In this document: positions 35,208 to 45,485 of the stretch, piece by piece
Layout of the letters: the number at the start of each line of letters is the position of its first letter
Position numbering within the stretch: position 1 is the first letter of the stretch
DNA from: Cohnella herbarum
Lineage (GTDB): Bacteria; Bacillota; Bacilli; Paenibacillales; Paenibacillaceae
DNA length: 64,000 bases
Direction of reading: 5' to 3'
NCBI RefSeq assembly: GCF_012849095.1
Contig: NZ_CP051680.1
Coordinates: 4,619,501-4,683,500, forward strand
Translations under genes and position numbers: made by a program
Notes under the pieces: generated by a model
Databases searched by the model: none
What the model was told of the DNA's origin: nothing
The model's input: only the letters and a program-made list of their open reading frames with translations

Positions 35208-35932
35208 CTTACCACCGGCTTTTGTTCAATATGTTTGTTTAATGCGGATACATCCGGATTCCTCAGTAAGTAATCTAAAACTTCACTAGATAAAACATCT
35301 TTCTGACCCGAAAATGCATTAGCAATCGCTAAACAAAGAGTATAGTCCTCCTCCGTATCCATGGTAACGCGAAGCTCAGGATACTGTAAATCGCTCGGCA
35401 CTTGGACCATCGTTTGAGTAAATTGATCAGCGAACTCATATGCATAATAGGTAACATGCTCACGATGTCGTAGTTCATGGCCAATTTCATATATTTTCTT
35501 TAGCGCCGACATCGAGATCATCTCAACTGCTAGCCCACGCGGGAGGTTTCCTTTTAATACCGCAAAATCTGTTGGGTTATCTGTCATTGTTTCTACAAAA
35601 ATACTAGCAAGACGATAATCGACAAAAGGGCAATCCGATGTTACACGGATCACATAGTCTGGATCGTACAATAATGAACACTCATAGAAGCGCGCAAGAA
35701 CATCCTCCTCGGAACCCCTGAAACAAGAAACCTTATGTTGGTCGCACCAGGCCACTATCCGATCATCAGAAGGTAGCGTGGAAGTTGCAACTACCACTTC
35801 CTCTACGTTCGGAATCAGTCTGCAGCGATGAACTACATAATCTAGAACACAACTTTCTCCAAGAGGAAGCAGTATTTTACCCGGAAGTCGAGTTGACCCC
35901 ATTCTTGCTTGTATGATAACGATAGTTTTCAC
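35204..35932 (-). CDS. pseF: Pseudaminic acid cytidylyltransferase (PseF/SpsF type)
   Basis: Activates pseudaminic acid as CMP-Pse. 242 residues with a nucleotidyltransferase N-terminus IIQARMGSTRLPGKIL and RVTSDCPFVDYRL, the SpsF-like form used in Gram-positive pse loci. The start is GTG, preceded by GGGAAAGGGAC. It is the first gene of the pse block pseF-G-I-(DUF4910)-(formyltransferase)-H-ACP-ANL-SDR-epimerase-SGNH-C. Confidence 0.87.
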   Translation of the reverse strand: MKTIVIIQARMGSTRLPGKILLPLGESCVLDYVVHRCRLIPNVEEVVVATSTLPSDDRIVAWCDQHKVSCFRGSEEDVLARFYECSLLYDPDYVIRVTSDCPFVDYRLASIFVETMTDNPTDFAVLKGNLPRGLAVEMISMSALKKIYEIGHELRHREHVTYYAYEFADQFTQTMVQVPSDLQYPELRVTMDTEEDYTLCLAIANAFSGQKDVLSSEVLDYLLRNPDVSALNKHIEQKPVVR

Positions 35933-36193
35933 TATTTTGTCCCTTTCCCACTATCAATTTAATCGAAATGCAAATATACTATAAATCCATTGAGCGTGAT
36001 TTTTTATCTAGACGCTTTCCCATCTTAGTTCTATTAATAACATCCTTTCTGGAAATAAGAAAGGCTAAAATGACGTGCAGGCAAAGCGTATACTTTCACC
36101 TCTGAATCGATATTATCAACTACCTAATCACCCCATATTCCGCATGAATAAAATAGTAATTTTCATATACCCGGCAGGGATTGACCCGGAGGT

Positions 36194-36470
36194 ATGGCGA
36201 TGGCAAGTGAATCCCTTGTTCCTGTCCATGCGGGACCAAGTGGGCTTAATACTGCGTTATGCAGTAAGCTCCGCGTCGAGCGTATAGTGAACAAAATGGC
36301 CCATTGGGGTCTAGCTCAATGGAAGCAATCACCCGCCGCTTGTCAAAGCGTTTATCATCAACGCATTGTGTGCCAGGCGACCGCTCTACCGGGTCGAGGA
36401 ATTCTAAGCCGATCTGGACGTCTAGAATTTGCTTAGGGCGTATGTAACTGCGCAGTCATTTAACTTGTAC
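36194..36470 (+). pseudogene. Decayed transposase fragment (DUF4277/IS1634-like)
   Basis: One frame reads SLVPVHAGPSGLNTALCSKL followed by RVERIVNKMAHW (about 36200-36335). It continues only after a frame change at about 36346 as KAFIINALCARRPLYRVEEF, stop, ADLDV, stop, NLLRA. This resembles the N-terminal domain of IS1634-type transposases from memory of the family. Frameshift and stops show that it is dead. The 937-base gap 35933-36869 holds this fragment, a terminator, and otherwise unrecognised sequence. Confidence 0.65.
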
Positions 36471-36680
36471 AGTGCATTGCGTTCTGTAAGGATATTAAAT
36501 GAGTAGCACTTTAACGCGAAGGCCGGGCGAGAGCTTGTAATCGTTGCGATTGCTTCGATGAGTTTCACAGAATCCACCGTGATAAAACTGCTTATGCAAC
36601 CGAACGAAAGGTCGTGCTTACCTATAGATGGTTGGTCGATAATATCGTCTCCACTACCTTGAATCCATAAGAACTAATCT

Positions 36681-36725
36681 AAAAAACGATTCAACAACCT
36701 CACATAAGTGTGGTTCCTGAATCGT
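36681..36725 (-). terminator. Terminator of the fucose/glycosyltransferase cassette
   Basis: On the minus strand ACGATTCAGGAACC pairs imperfectly with GGTTGTTGAATCGT around a 12-base loop, followed by TTTTTT. It lies about 145 bases after the acetyltransferase gene and separates the cassette from the pse block. Confidence 0.82.
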
Positions 36726-36869
36726 GCATTGCAATTACTCAAATTGTCCTTATCTTATTGCTTCAAAAAGTTCACCTGTTCCATCAGGTCGTTAACCGCT
36801 TCCGGTATTCATGCAAGAATCGCAACACTCAAGTAAGTCAGCTTGCCAAACGCGCACCGTCTCCCCCCC

Positions 36870-37871
36870 TTAAAGTACCTCTCGGTTAAAAACATGTATA
36901 TCTGAGGAGCGCAATCCTTCCACTCCTCCCACCTCCACCTCGCCCTCGGAGAAGTATTGAAAAAATTTATTCGGGTGCTTTAGAAAGTCTGACATAGATG
37001 CGATCTTTTCATCTAACCAATCCCACCATTTTACACGATTTAAGATGCTAATTTCCTCAGGACTAAATCGATACTTAATTACTTTGGCAGGTACTCCACC
37101 AACTATTGCGTAGTCTGGAACATCCTTAGTTACGACCGCCCCGGCTGCAATAATTGCTCCATTACCTATCTCTACAGAGGGTAAGATAATTGTTCCTGCA
37201 CCGATCCACACATCATTCCCAATTACGACCCTCTCGTTTTTTGTATTAGACTCCCAATCACCCGAAAGGATTTTTTTTTCTAGCAGATCATTAGGAATTC
37301 CATTTCCAATTGTTTTACCTGAATAATATAGAAATGGATGTGTCGAAATTAAAGTAGTAGGGTGATTAGCCATGCCAATTAGAGAATGTTCATTTATTGA
37401 ACAAAAAGCACCTATACTTGCAATAAGAGCGCCAGGATAGCAATGCTTGTCAGCGCCATAGCTATACTTTCCTATTCTTACGTCATTAACCACTCGTTCT
37501 GAGCGTGCTTCCTTGCTTATCAACTGATGGCTTTCTAGGGTTGTGCAAAAATCAATACTTTCTCTATATCCCATATCTAATAATTGACTTGAAATCACAT
37601 CATAATGCATGCTTGCAATAAGAATAAACAAATTATCTCCTTTTTCTCTTATTAGTACACCCGGCTGCTTAATAGCTGTCCCCATAATAAAAGTTCCATG
37701 TCTAGAGTGATCATTATCTACAAAATAGGCTACAGGAATGGATAAAAGTCTTAATGCCGAAAGGGTCATTTTCCCTCCTTTTCCAGTTCCGAATATTACT
37801 ATTTTTTTATTTGCAATGTTGCTTTCTATTTCAAATAGGTTTTCAATAATGCTCGTTAAAATTTTAACCAC
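36870..37871 (-). CDS. CatB-like acetyltransferase with N-terminal Rossmann module
   Basis: 333 residues. Residues 1-115 form the small Rossmann-like module shared by several island proteins ([16 protein letters not shown]...[12 protein letters not shown]...LFILIASM). Residues about 130-285 are a left-handed beta-helix O-acetyltransferase of the CatB/xenobiotic type, with hexapeptide repeats ([45 protein letters not shown]). It is the last gene of the cassette. The GTG start is weakly supported; no good ribosome binding site was seen. Confidence 0.82.
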   Translation of the reverse strand: MVKILTSIIENLFEIESNIANKKIVIFGTGKGGKMTLSALRLLSIPVAYFVDNDHSRHGTFIMGTAIKQPGVLIREKGDNLFILIASMHYDVISSQLLDMGYRESIDFCTTLESHQLISKEARSERVVNDVRIGKYSYGADKHCYPGALIASIGAFCSINEHSLIGMANHPTTLISTHPFLYYSGKTIGNGIPNDLLEKKILSGDWESNTKNERVVIGNDVWIGAGTIILPSVEIGNGAIIAAGAVVTKDVPDYAIVGGVPAKVIKYRFSPEEISILNRVKWWDWLDEKIASMSDFLKHPNKFFQYFSEGEVEVGGVEGLRSSDIHVFNREVL

Positions 37872-37964
37872 TACTTTCCAATATCAGATGTAGACAAGTA
37901 GAGTAATTCAATATCTATCGACTCAATATGCTAAAAAATGTAATCAAATTGTCTGACCTGAAAA

Positions 37965-39353
37965 TCAAAGAGGCCTAATCGCATGATCTAGCTCAACGCG
38001 TTGAATTATCTGATCCCAATCCATAAATTCACGATGAATATCTTCCTCTATTAATTCCCGACCCATTTGTACTTCGATGAGTTCCAAATCGGAAATTGCT
38101 TTTATCGCATGTCGGGTTCCGGGAGTAATCGTAATCGAGAAACCTGGACTAACTAGTCGACGTACTTCGTTTATCACGCATTCTCCATTTCCTGTATAAA
38201 CCGTCCAAATTTCCGTCCTATCGTAATGTACCTGATAGCTGAGATTTTTACCTTTATGTATTCCGATGCGTTTCGTTAAAACCTCATGGCCACTATCGTT
38301 TTTTGCATAATCTAAAATACGATACCACCCCCACAAGCGTTCTTCATACATCGGCCGCTGCTGTATATCGCTAATCATGAGCTTAAGTCGTGAGCTAGCA
38401 TCCTTATCCGCTACTAAAATCCCGTCAGGACTTGCTGCAACAATAGCATTAGTTATTCCCATTACCTTAATAGGAATGTCTAATTCATTAATTATATGTG
38501 TATTCACGCAATCATTGCTAAGGCCGCCCTTACCTAATACCGGCTTCCGAAACTCCTCCGATAATGCAACCCATGTACCAAGGTCTTTCCATGATCCTTC
38601 ATACGGCAGTACAACTATATTTTCTGTTTTTTCTACGACTTCAAAATCAAAGCTGATTTTCGGAAGACTATTATAATTATCTGAAATCCATTGGTAATCT
38701 AACTTAATTCCCTTACAGTGCAAAACATTGAGCAAAAATTTCTGACGAAAAGCAAATACTCCGCAGTTCCATAATGATTGACTAGCTATAAGTTCAGAGG
38801 CTAGCCGTTCCTCCGGTTTTTCCACAAAATACTTAACCTTAGAATAATTACTTGTCGATTCTCCTTCCACCGGCACGATATACCCATAATTTTCGGATGG
38901 ATGCGATGGCTTTACTCCAAGTAAAGCCAAATCAGCCGTAGAACTATTGAGTACTTCATTCATTTCCAAAATTTTTTGAAAATACGAGTAATCAACAAAA
39001 GGATCTACTGGTAAAACGCAGATTATTTCCTCTGAATCTATCTTCTCGATGTCCTTCAGATAAAGAACCGCTAACGCGATTGCGGGAAAAGTATCCCTAC
39101 GTTCCGGTTCCAGAATAATCGGCACTTCAGATCCTAATTGGCTTCTTAACATATCAGTTTGAATTTTATTCGAAGCAATATATGAGATTCTGTCCAATCC
39201 AAATGAACTCAACTGTCGCCAAACTCTTTGGACCATCGATTCCATTCCGCCTTCACCGTCATCCAACACTTTGAGAAACTGCTTTGAACGAGCATCGTTA
39301 GACAATGGCCAAAGGCGTTTTCCAGATCCCCCGGACAGCAATATTAGCTTCAT
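37965..39353 (-). CDS. manC: Mannose-1-phosphate guanylyltransferase with cupin domain
   Basis: Makes GDP-mannose. 462 residues: a nucleotidyltransferase (1-280) with ILLSGGSGKRLWPLS and the FVEKPEE block, then a type II mannose-6-phosphate isomerase cupin (about 345-455, WGWYRILDYAKND... and LELIEVQMGRELIEEDI). Gmd and Fcl follow upstream in the same direction, so the product feeds GDP-4-keto-6-deoxymannose and GDP-fucose synthesis. Confidence 0.92.
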   Translation of the reverse strand: MKLILLSGGSGKRLWPLSNDARSKQFLKVLDDGEGGMESMVQRVWRQLSSFGLDRISYIASNKIQTDMLRSQLGSEVPIILEPERRDTFPAIALAVLYLKDIEKIDSEEIICVLPVDPFVDYSYFQKILEMNEVLNSSTADLALLGVKPSHPSENYGYIVPVEGESTSNYSKVKYFVEKPEERLASELIASQSLWNCGVFAFRQKFLLNVLHCKGIKLDYQWISDNYNSLPKISFDFEVVEKTENIVVLPYEGSWKDLGTWVALSEEFRKPVLGKGGLSNDCVNTHIINELDIPIKVMGITNAIVAASPDGILVADKDASSRLKLMISDIQQRPMYEERLWGWYRILDYAKNDSGHEVLTKRIGIHKGKNLSYQVHYDRTEIWTVYTGNGECVINEVRRLVSPGFSITITPGTRHAIKAISDLELIEVQMGRELIEEDIHREFMDWDQIIQRVELDHAIRPL

Positions 39354-39366
39354 AATTTAATCCCTT

Positions 39367-40308
39367 CTAATCGTCGTTACGAGAAATGAACCATTCGTAC
39401 GTCTGACGAATGCCTGCCTCTAACGGAGTCGTTGCTTTCCATCCTAGTCGATTTATCGAAGATACATCCAATTGCTTCCTCGGTGTACCGTCAGGCATGC
39501 TACTATTAAATTTAATGTCACCCTTGTAGCCTACAATGTTCTTTACAGTATTAGCCAACTCTGCAATTGTGATATCTTCGCCGGTTCCAATATTCACGTG
39601 CGTCCCGATCTCCTGCCACCCGAAGTTCTCCATGAGAAACACGCATGCATCCGCTAAATCATCTACGTAGAGAAATTCCCTTCTGGGCTTACCAGTTCCC
39701 CATACTTCAACGAATGGTAGATTAGCGCGCTTGGCTTCATGAAACTTTCTTAGAAGCGCTGGAAGCACATGAGAATTACTTAAATCGAAGTTATCATTAA
39801 TTCCATATAAATTGGTGGGCATAACGGCTAAGAAATTCGTGCCGTATTGTCGATTATATACTTCACACATTTTTATGCCCGATATCTTTGCAATAGCATA
39901 AGGTTCATTTGTAGGTTCCAATAATCCCGTTAACAAATACTCTTCTTTAATAGGTTGTTGCGCGAATTTGGGATAGATACATGAACTACCCATAAAGAGA
40001 AGCTTCTTGACATTATTTTCTTTACCTGCGTTAATCACATTCGTCTGTATTGCTAGATTGTCATACATAAAAGTTGCAGGATACGTATTATTAGCTCCTA
40101 TTCCGCCTACTTTTGCTGCGGCAAGAAATACATATTCCGGTTTTTGATTATTGATAAATCGATTAACCGCATGTTGATCTCGTAAATCGAGTTCCTGACT
40201 TGAACAAGTTATGATGTTACTATATTCTGAAGCTTCTAGTCTTCTCCTAATAGCTGAACCCACTAACCCTCGATGTCCAGCAATATAGATTCTAGAATCT
40301 TTTTGCAT
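39367..40308 (-). CDS. fcl: GDP-L-fucose synthase
   Basis: Epimerises and reduces GDP-4-keto-6-deoxymannose to GDP-L-fucose. 313 residues: cofactor motif [11 protein letters not shown], the catalytic block MGSSCIYP, and YAIAKISG (Tyr-x3-Lys), with MPTNLYG. It lies 52 bases downstream of gmd and 13 upstream of manC. Confidence 0.94.
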   Translation of the reverse strand: MQKDSRIYIAGHRGLVGSAIRRRLEASEYSNIITCSSQELDLRDQHAVNRFINNQKPEYVFLAAAKVGGIGANNTYPATFMYDNLAIQTNVINAGKENNVKKLLFMGSSCIYPKFAQQPIKEEYLLTGLLEPTNEPYAIAKISGIKMCEVYNRQYGTNFLAVMPTNLYGINDNFDLSNSHVLPALLRKFHEAKRANLPFVEVWGTGKPRREFLYVDDLADACVFLMENFGWQEIGTHVNIGTGEDITIAELANTVKNIVGYKGDIKFNSSMPDGTPRKQLDVSSINRLGWKATTPLEAGIRQTYEWFISRNDD

Positions 40309-40360
40309 TGAGCATTCTCCTGAATCAATCTAATAATGTCAGTAAAGTTTCCAGACGTTA

Positions 40361-41446
40361 TTATTCGAAATAATTTTTCGTTTGAAACCCTTCCTGCTTC
40401 ATAACAAGTTCTTTCTTAGCTCCACCAAAATCTGACATAACCATCATTTTAACCAATTCTTCAAAAGTCACCTTGGGTGTCCAACCTAGCTGGGCTTTGG
40501 CTTTAGACGGATCTCCTAACAGTAACTCTACCTCAGTTGGTCGAAAATATCTGGCATCAATCTCAACTAACACCTCTCTAGTTAATGAATTGATCCCTTT
40601 TTCATTAATCCCATGGCCTTCCCAGGAAATTGGGATGTCAACCTCTTTAAATGCTGCTTCGACAAAGCTCCTCACCGAGTAAGTTCTTCCAGTAGCAATT
40701 ACGAAGTCTTCCGGATTCTGTTGTTGAAGCATCAACCACATAGCCTCTACGTAATCACCGGCAAATCCCCAATCTCTCTTTGCATCCAGGTTCCCTAAGT
40801 AAATGTTTTTTTGAAGTCCAAGTTTAATTCTCGATACTGCACGTGTAATTTTCCGGGTTACAAAAGTTTCTCCTCTCAATGGAGATTCATGATTAAACAA
40901 GATACCATTACAAGCAAACATATTGTAAGCCTCTCTATAATTGACCGTGATCCAATAAGCGTAAATTTTCGCTGCGGCATATGGGCTACGAGGATAAAAA
41001 GGGGTCTTCTCACTTTGCGGAACTTCTTGAACTTTACCATACAATTCACTTGTAGACGCTTGGTAAAACTTCACCTTTTCTGAAAGTCCGAGTATTCGGA
41101 TTGCCTCAAGAAGTCTCAAAGTACCCAAAGCATCCGAATTTGCCGTATATTCTGGTGTTTCAAATGAAACCTGCACGTGACTTTGCGCTGCTAAATTGTA
41201 TATTTCATCAGGTTGAACTTCTTGTACAATACGAATTATATTCGTGGAATCTGTCAAATCTCCATAGTGTAAGATTAAACGAACATTCTCCTCATGTGGA
41301 TCTTGGTACAAGTGATCAATTCGATCCGTATTGAAGGAGGAAGACCTGCGTTTAATACCATGAACTTCATAACCCTTTTCAAGCAAAAATTCCGTTAAAT
41401 AGGCTCCATCTTGACCCGTTACGCCAGTTATTAATGCACGTTTCAA
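40361..41446 (-). CDS. gmd: GDP-mannose 4,6-dehydratase
   Basis: 361 residues. The N-terminus has [16 protein letters not shown] and the family hallmark [15 protein letters not shown]; the active site is [10 protein letters not shown] and [12 protein letters not shown]. The start codon is TTG at 41446, nine bases after GGAGG. The product, GDP-4-keto-6-deoxymannose, is the branch point for fucose (fcl) and possibly a perosamine-like sugar (the DegT enzyme at 46954). Confidence 0.95.
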   Translation of the reverse strand: MKRALITGVTGQDGAYLTEFLLEKGYEVHGIKRRSSSFNTDRIDHLYQDPHEENVRLILHYGDLTDSTNIIRIVQEVQPDEIYNLAAQSHVQVSFETPEYTANSDALGTLRLLEAIRILGLSEKVKFYQASTSELYGKVQEVPQSEKTPFYPRSPYAAAKIYAYWITVNYREAYNMFACNGILFNHESPLRGETFVTRKITRAVSRIKLGLQKNIYLGNLDAKRDWGFAGDYVEAMWLMLQQQNPEDFVIATGRTYSVRSFVEAAFKEVDIPISWEGHGINEKGINSLTREVLVEIDARYFRPTEVELLLGDPSKAKAQLGWTPKVTFEELVKMMVMSDFGGAKKELVMKQEGFQTKNYFE

Positions 41447-41498
41447 AACGTATCGCCTCCGGCTAACTTGATTTTTTTGTATCCCTAAATGTATCTGT

Positions 41499-42695
41499 CT
41501 ACAGTTTACCTATTACCGCTGTAACCTTGCTACTCAGTACTTGATTATCGTAGTTGTTCCATACCCATTCTCTACCAGACGAACCGATTCTATGAGCATA
41601 TTCTACATCTGATAATACACGTTTGATTTCATAAATATAGCTTTCTTTATCATCTGCTATTAGTATGTTTTCATTTGCTTTATATTGGATTCCTTCAGCT
41701 CCAAATGTAGTACTAATCATTGGTAGAGAAGTTGCCCAACCCGTTAACAATTTAATTCTCGCTCCAGCACCTGAGAAAATCGGAACTATAAACGCCCTGC
41801 TTTCGTGAATATATGGAGTCAAGTCTTTCTGAAAGCCAAGGAAAACAATTCTATCATCATGCGCATATTGGTTCACAAGTTCGGGACTTGGATTTCTTCC
41901 TACAATAAGGAGACGGTCTGCTTGATCTCGAATTTGTGGCCAAATTCGATCAGCAAACCAACTGATACCCTGAATATTAGGGAGATAACCCATATCTCCC
42001 GTAAATAAAATCGATTGCCCCCGATAGTCCGACGGAATGACAGATGAGGTCTCTATCCCTGTTGGGATAAAAGAGACTCCGACTTTAGGCGCCATTTCCT
42101 TAAACATATCCATTTCTATCGTCGAGAGAGCAAAGCAATGATCGTATAAAGGATAAGTTTCCCGTTCGTAAGTATCCATCCGTTTCCAGTTTAAGTACTG
42201 CTTCATTTTTTCGAAAAAATCATCCTGTGCTTGCCATGTACTCTCGTAAAACCTTGCTTCAATATTGTGCAAATCTAGAATAATTCTTGCTTCAGACCGT
42301 TCTCGAATGAATGAAATTAGCGAACCAAAATAAGAATGTTCCATCACAATAAGATCATAGGTTTGCTCAGACAGGACAGTTGCTAAGTGATCTTGTGTTT
42401 GCTGACTACAAAATCGAAGCACAGGGTCCGGAACAGTGACATGTGGAAGTACTTTCTCAAAATAGTCCTGATAGTGGCTCCGATCAGGTTCAGCTAGAAA
42501 AATGCTCGACGAAGGATGCTGCATCTGAATCGTCTCCAAGCAAATTTCCCCATCTTTCGGAGGAGAATTAAACATAAAGAAGTCAATTTTAGAACCACTC
42601 GCTTCTAGTAACTGTACAACGCTGAGCATCCTGCTTTGACCACCAAAGGTTACAGGATACAATAAGTAAGGACTCATCATCAGAATTTGTTTCAT
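41499..42695 (-). CDS. Glycosyltransferase, GT4-like (GT-B fold)
   Basis: 398 residues. Start [15 protein letters not shown] at 42695, five bases after GGAGG (an ATG three bases earlier is also possible). The N-terminal half has [16 protein letters not shown], and the C-terminal donor site includes [37 protein letters not shown]. It probably adds one sugar of the surface glycan; donor and acceptor are unknown. Confidence 0.87.
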   Translation of the reverse strand: MKQILMMSPYLLYPVTFGGQSRMLSVVQLLEASGSKIDFFMFNSPPKDGEICLETIQMQHPSSSIFLAEPDRSHYQDYFEKVLPHVTVPDPVLRFCSQQTQDHLATVLSEQTYDLIVMEHSYFGSLISFIRERSEARIILDLHNIEARFYESTWQAQDDFFEKMKQYLNWKRMDTYERETYPLYDHCFALSTIEMDMFKEMAPKVGVSFIPTGIETSSVIPSDYRGQSILFTGDMGYLPNIQGISWFADRIWPQIRDQADRLLIVGRNPSPELVNQYAHDDRIVFLGFQKDLTPYIHESRAFIVPIFSGAGARIKLLTGWATSLPMISTTFGAEGIQYKANENILIADDKESYIYEIKRVLSDVEYAHRIGSSGREWVWNNYDNQVLSSKVTAVIGKL

Positions 42696-42722
42696 CATGT
42701 CCTCCAATAGTTCCAGCTTTCG

Positions 42723-43829
42723 CTATAAATAACTCTTTTCAATCAATTCTTTCCAAGTAATAATTGTTTTCTTATGGCTGTTCAACAATTGCTCCAACTG
42801 TTGCTTGACAATCTGATCACTGTCGGACTCGATTGCTATTAGAACCGCGTCATATTCCCCTGGATGTTGGATCAGCCAATCAGGTGAATAAATGTGCAAG
42901 CCATTTACAAGATAATCTTGCCGCTCTGGGTCATTATCCAATAATACCTGAACTTGAATTCCCTGTTTCTTCATATCAGTCACAAGAATAGTAGAGAGAA
43001 GCAACGTACCGAATACGGCTACCTTATTACTACCCATTTCTTTCAATACTGCAGTAATATCCCTATTCGTTAGAATCGATTGAGTTAACCAACGCTTATA
43101 GTATTCGTTAATCATTATATTCGTAATTGTTGGCGACATATCGATACCAAAATGTTTGTTGACGATGTCAAACGTTTCAGATAAGCTTTTCCGTTTCGTT
43201 CTAATGTTGCTGGATACACCGCCCTCACGGAAAACATTAATACTTCGCTTGAAATATCGTGTTGTATATGAGGAATTCATAAAACACCTAAGAACAAAAT
43301 CAAAATCTCCAGAAATTTGATATCCTGTATTAAATAAGCCAACTTCGTCAAACAATTCTCTACGTACAAATACTCCAGCATGATGAGGCATATGACCTTG
43401 TTTAAAGTCATTTACCGTATATACCCTTCCGATCTTTCTGAATGGTGCGTTCGCATCGGGAGCTTCATTCAAATGTACATTGCCATATACTAATACAGCA
43501 TTAGTCTCGATAAAAAAATTCACAACATCCTTAATGACATCGGAATCCGCTAGGTAATCGTCCGATCCTAAAAAGTATACAATTTCGCCCGTCGAAGCCT
43601 GTACCCCTTTATTAAAGGCGTCATAAATACCGTTATCTTCCTCTGAAATGACAATGGAAATAACCCCTCTATGCTGATCTACAATTTCCAAAGTTCGGTC
43701 CTTAGAGTATCCATCAACTATTATATATTCAATATTAGGATAAGTTTGTTTTGCTACGCTACGAATTGTATCCTCAATATATCGCTCACTATTGTAACAG
43801 GCAGTAACAATGGTAATTTTGGGCAGCAT
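42723..43829 (-). CDS. Glycosyltransferase, GT2 fold, with C-terminal Rossmann module
   Basis: 368 residues. The GT-A catalytic domain (1-230) begins ITIVTACYNSERYIEDTI, with the metal-binding region FLGSDDYLADSD and YQISGDFDFVLRCF. The C-terminal 95 residues (NKVAVFGTLLLSTILV...VLLDNDPERQDYLVNG...AVLIAIESD) match the small Rossmann-like module of other island proteins. It is one of four GT2 enzymes in the island. Confidence 0.87.
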   Translation of the reverse strand: MLPKITIVTACYNSERYIEDTIRSVAKQTYPNIEYIIVDGYSKDRTLEIVDQHRGVISIVISEEDNGIYDAFNKGVQASTGEIVYFLGSDDYLADSDVIKDVVNFFIETNAVLVYGNVHLNEAPDANAPFRKIGRVYTVNDFKQGHMPHHAGVFVRRELFDEVGLFNTGYQISGDFDFVLRCFMNSSYTTRYFKRSINVFREGGVSSNIRTKRKSLSETFDIVNKHFGIDMSPTITNIMINEYYKRWLTQSILTNRDITAVLKEMGSNKVAVFGTLLLSTILVTDMKKQGIQVQVLLDNDPERQDYLVNGLHIYSPDWLIQHPGEYDAVLIAIESDSDQIVKQQLEQLLNSHKKTIITWKELIEKSYL

Positions 43830-43865
43830 TGTACTAGTACCCCTTCAAGCAAATTTTTAAGATTT

Positions 43866-44897
43866 CTATATAATAAATTCAGGAAATAATTCGATAATAT
43901 TCTCTTCAATGAAACCACTATTCATTAAGAAGCACTTAATGTCATTCATTGCACTAGGTATGGAAACTGCGATAATAACTACGTCTATTCCAGTAAAAGT
44001 TTCAATTTCAGGAGAATGTACTTCTGTTCCATATAGAGTTGTTCCAACCAGACCTAATGATCCGTCAACGATTTTAATAATTTGCAGTGTTGATGTTTTC
44101 CGATCACATTCCTTCAAAAACTTCTTACCCGCTTGCCCAGTTCCCCAGACTAATATTTTTTTGTCGGATGAAATATTTCTACTGAAATATTCTGCTTGGA
44201 TTTGAAGTGTTAAACTTATTGTATCTATCTGATAAGTATACGAGTCCGTATGACGCCTATACCGATAGAGCTCGTCTTGTATTTTCCCGATTTTATGCCT
44301 CTCTCTAATACGTAAAAACATTTCCCAATCCAGAAGTTGTTTGTATCTTTGCTGGTACAATCCGGCTTCGATAGCAATACTCCTTTTGAACATTGCAGTG
44401 CCATTGGCTATACAACTTCCTTTTAACATCTCTGTAGGTAATCTATCGCCTACTGAAGAGTTGTACCACCTGAGAAACCTGTTGGAATTACTTCTTTCTT
44501 CCTCGGATACGGATGATTCATATAAAAATTGCATATTCGTACCCAATAATGTGAGTTCTGGATCATCAATCATTCGTTCTATTTGTAATGCCAACCGATT
44601 CGGCAGACTAACATCATCCGCATCATGAATAGCGACGTAATCGCCCGATGAGGAATTAATCCCATAATTCATAGCTGCAGCAATACCCCGGTTGGTATTA
44701 AATTTATGCAGTCTAATTCTATTATCCAACCTAGCATACTCGTTTAAGATAGAATTACTATTATTCGTTGAACCATCGTCCACAATAACAAATTCAAATT
44801 CGGAACAAGTTTGTCCCAGAATACTTTCAATAGATTCCCTTAGCCATTCTTCTCGCGGGTTATAAACAGGCATGACTACCGAAAGTCGCGGCTTCAT
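43866..44897 (-). CDS. Glycosyltransferase, GT2 fold, with C-terminal Rossmann module
   Basis: 343 residues. The GT-A domain has SVVMPVYNPREEWLRESIESI, VIVDDGSTNNS, and the DXD-type IHDADDVSLPNRL. The C-terminal module (about 245-343, KKILVWGTGQAGKKFLKEC ... IIKIVDGS) again resembles the PglD-N-like fold. The ATG follows GGAGGAGAA. Confidence 0.88.
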   Translation of the reverse strand: MKPRLSVVMPVYNPREEWLRESIESILGQTCSEFEFVIVDDGSTNNSNSILNEYARLDNRIRLHKFNTNRGIAAAMNYGINSSSGDYVAIHDADDVSLPNRLALQIERMIDDPELTLLGTNMQFLYESSVSEEERSNSNRFLRWYNSSVGDRLPTEMLKGSCIANGTAMFKRSIAIEAGLYQQRYKQLLDWEMFLRIRERHKIGKIQDELYRYRRHTDSYTYQIDTISLTLQIQAEYFSRNISSDKKILVWGTGQAGKKFLKECDRKTSTLQIIKIVDGSLGLVGTTLYGTEVHSPEIETFTGIDVVIIAVSIPSAMNDIKCFLMNSGFIEENIIELFPEFII

Positions 44898-44924
44898 GGG
44901 TTCTCCTCCTACAACGAGACAAAA

Positions 44925-45267
44925 CTAATGCTCCGTTGAATTGTAGTAAAAACAACTATCGACCAATTTACGATATTTATCAATGATTTGAACACCCGGT
45001 TCCACTACAGGATTATCTTCATCCGGCAGAACATAATACTCTTCAATTCCATTGTCGTACAGCACATATTTGTCGAACTGTCCTCGTTCCATTTTGCAAC
45101 CATGAAAAAGGTTTGGATTCAGGTTTTGAAAAGAGGGGATCCTCCTTCATTTTTTTAATTAGAATAGAACCTCTTTGCATTTCTACGTATTCACGAAGCT
45201 CAATATTGAGTCTATCTTTTTTTGTAAGATCAAGGAGGAGCTTCGATAAATCCTTCACTCCGAGCAA
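44925..45267 (-). pseudogene. Frameshifted remnant of an unrecognised gene
   Basis: An ORF from 45267 (GVKDLSKLLLDLTKKDR...LREYVEMQRG) loses frame near 45130-45145. In the +1 frame it continues as NLFHGCKMERGQFDKY, VLYDNGIEEYYVLPDEDN and IIDKYRKLVDSCFYYN to a stop at 44925. Further upstream, to about 45470, short coding-like stretches (RNDKNIHYDVVISIW) are broken by stops. The 588-base gap between glycosyltransferases thus looks like decayed coding DNA; I do not recognise the family. Confidence 0.55.
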
Positions 45268-45485
45268 AACTTATCTGTTCATCTACATAATGCAGTGCTA
45301 CTGTATATTGATTTTGGGCTTATGCTATTCATTGCTTATTTTGATTTACATTTTTATAAATAAACTATGGAAAGTACCCGAGTAATATGATCTGTTCCCC
45401 AATATACTTCCCATCGCTCTACCATATAGAAATCACTACATCATAATGTATGTTTTTATCATTCCTAACCCTTACTTCCAATAGA

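Noticed and set aside
45113..45385. 90-residue plus-strand ORF
   Set aside because: It is antisense to the decayed minus-strand coding fragment and has no ribosome binding site.
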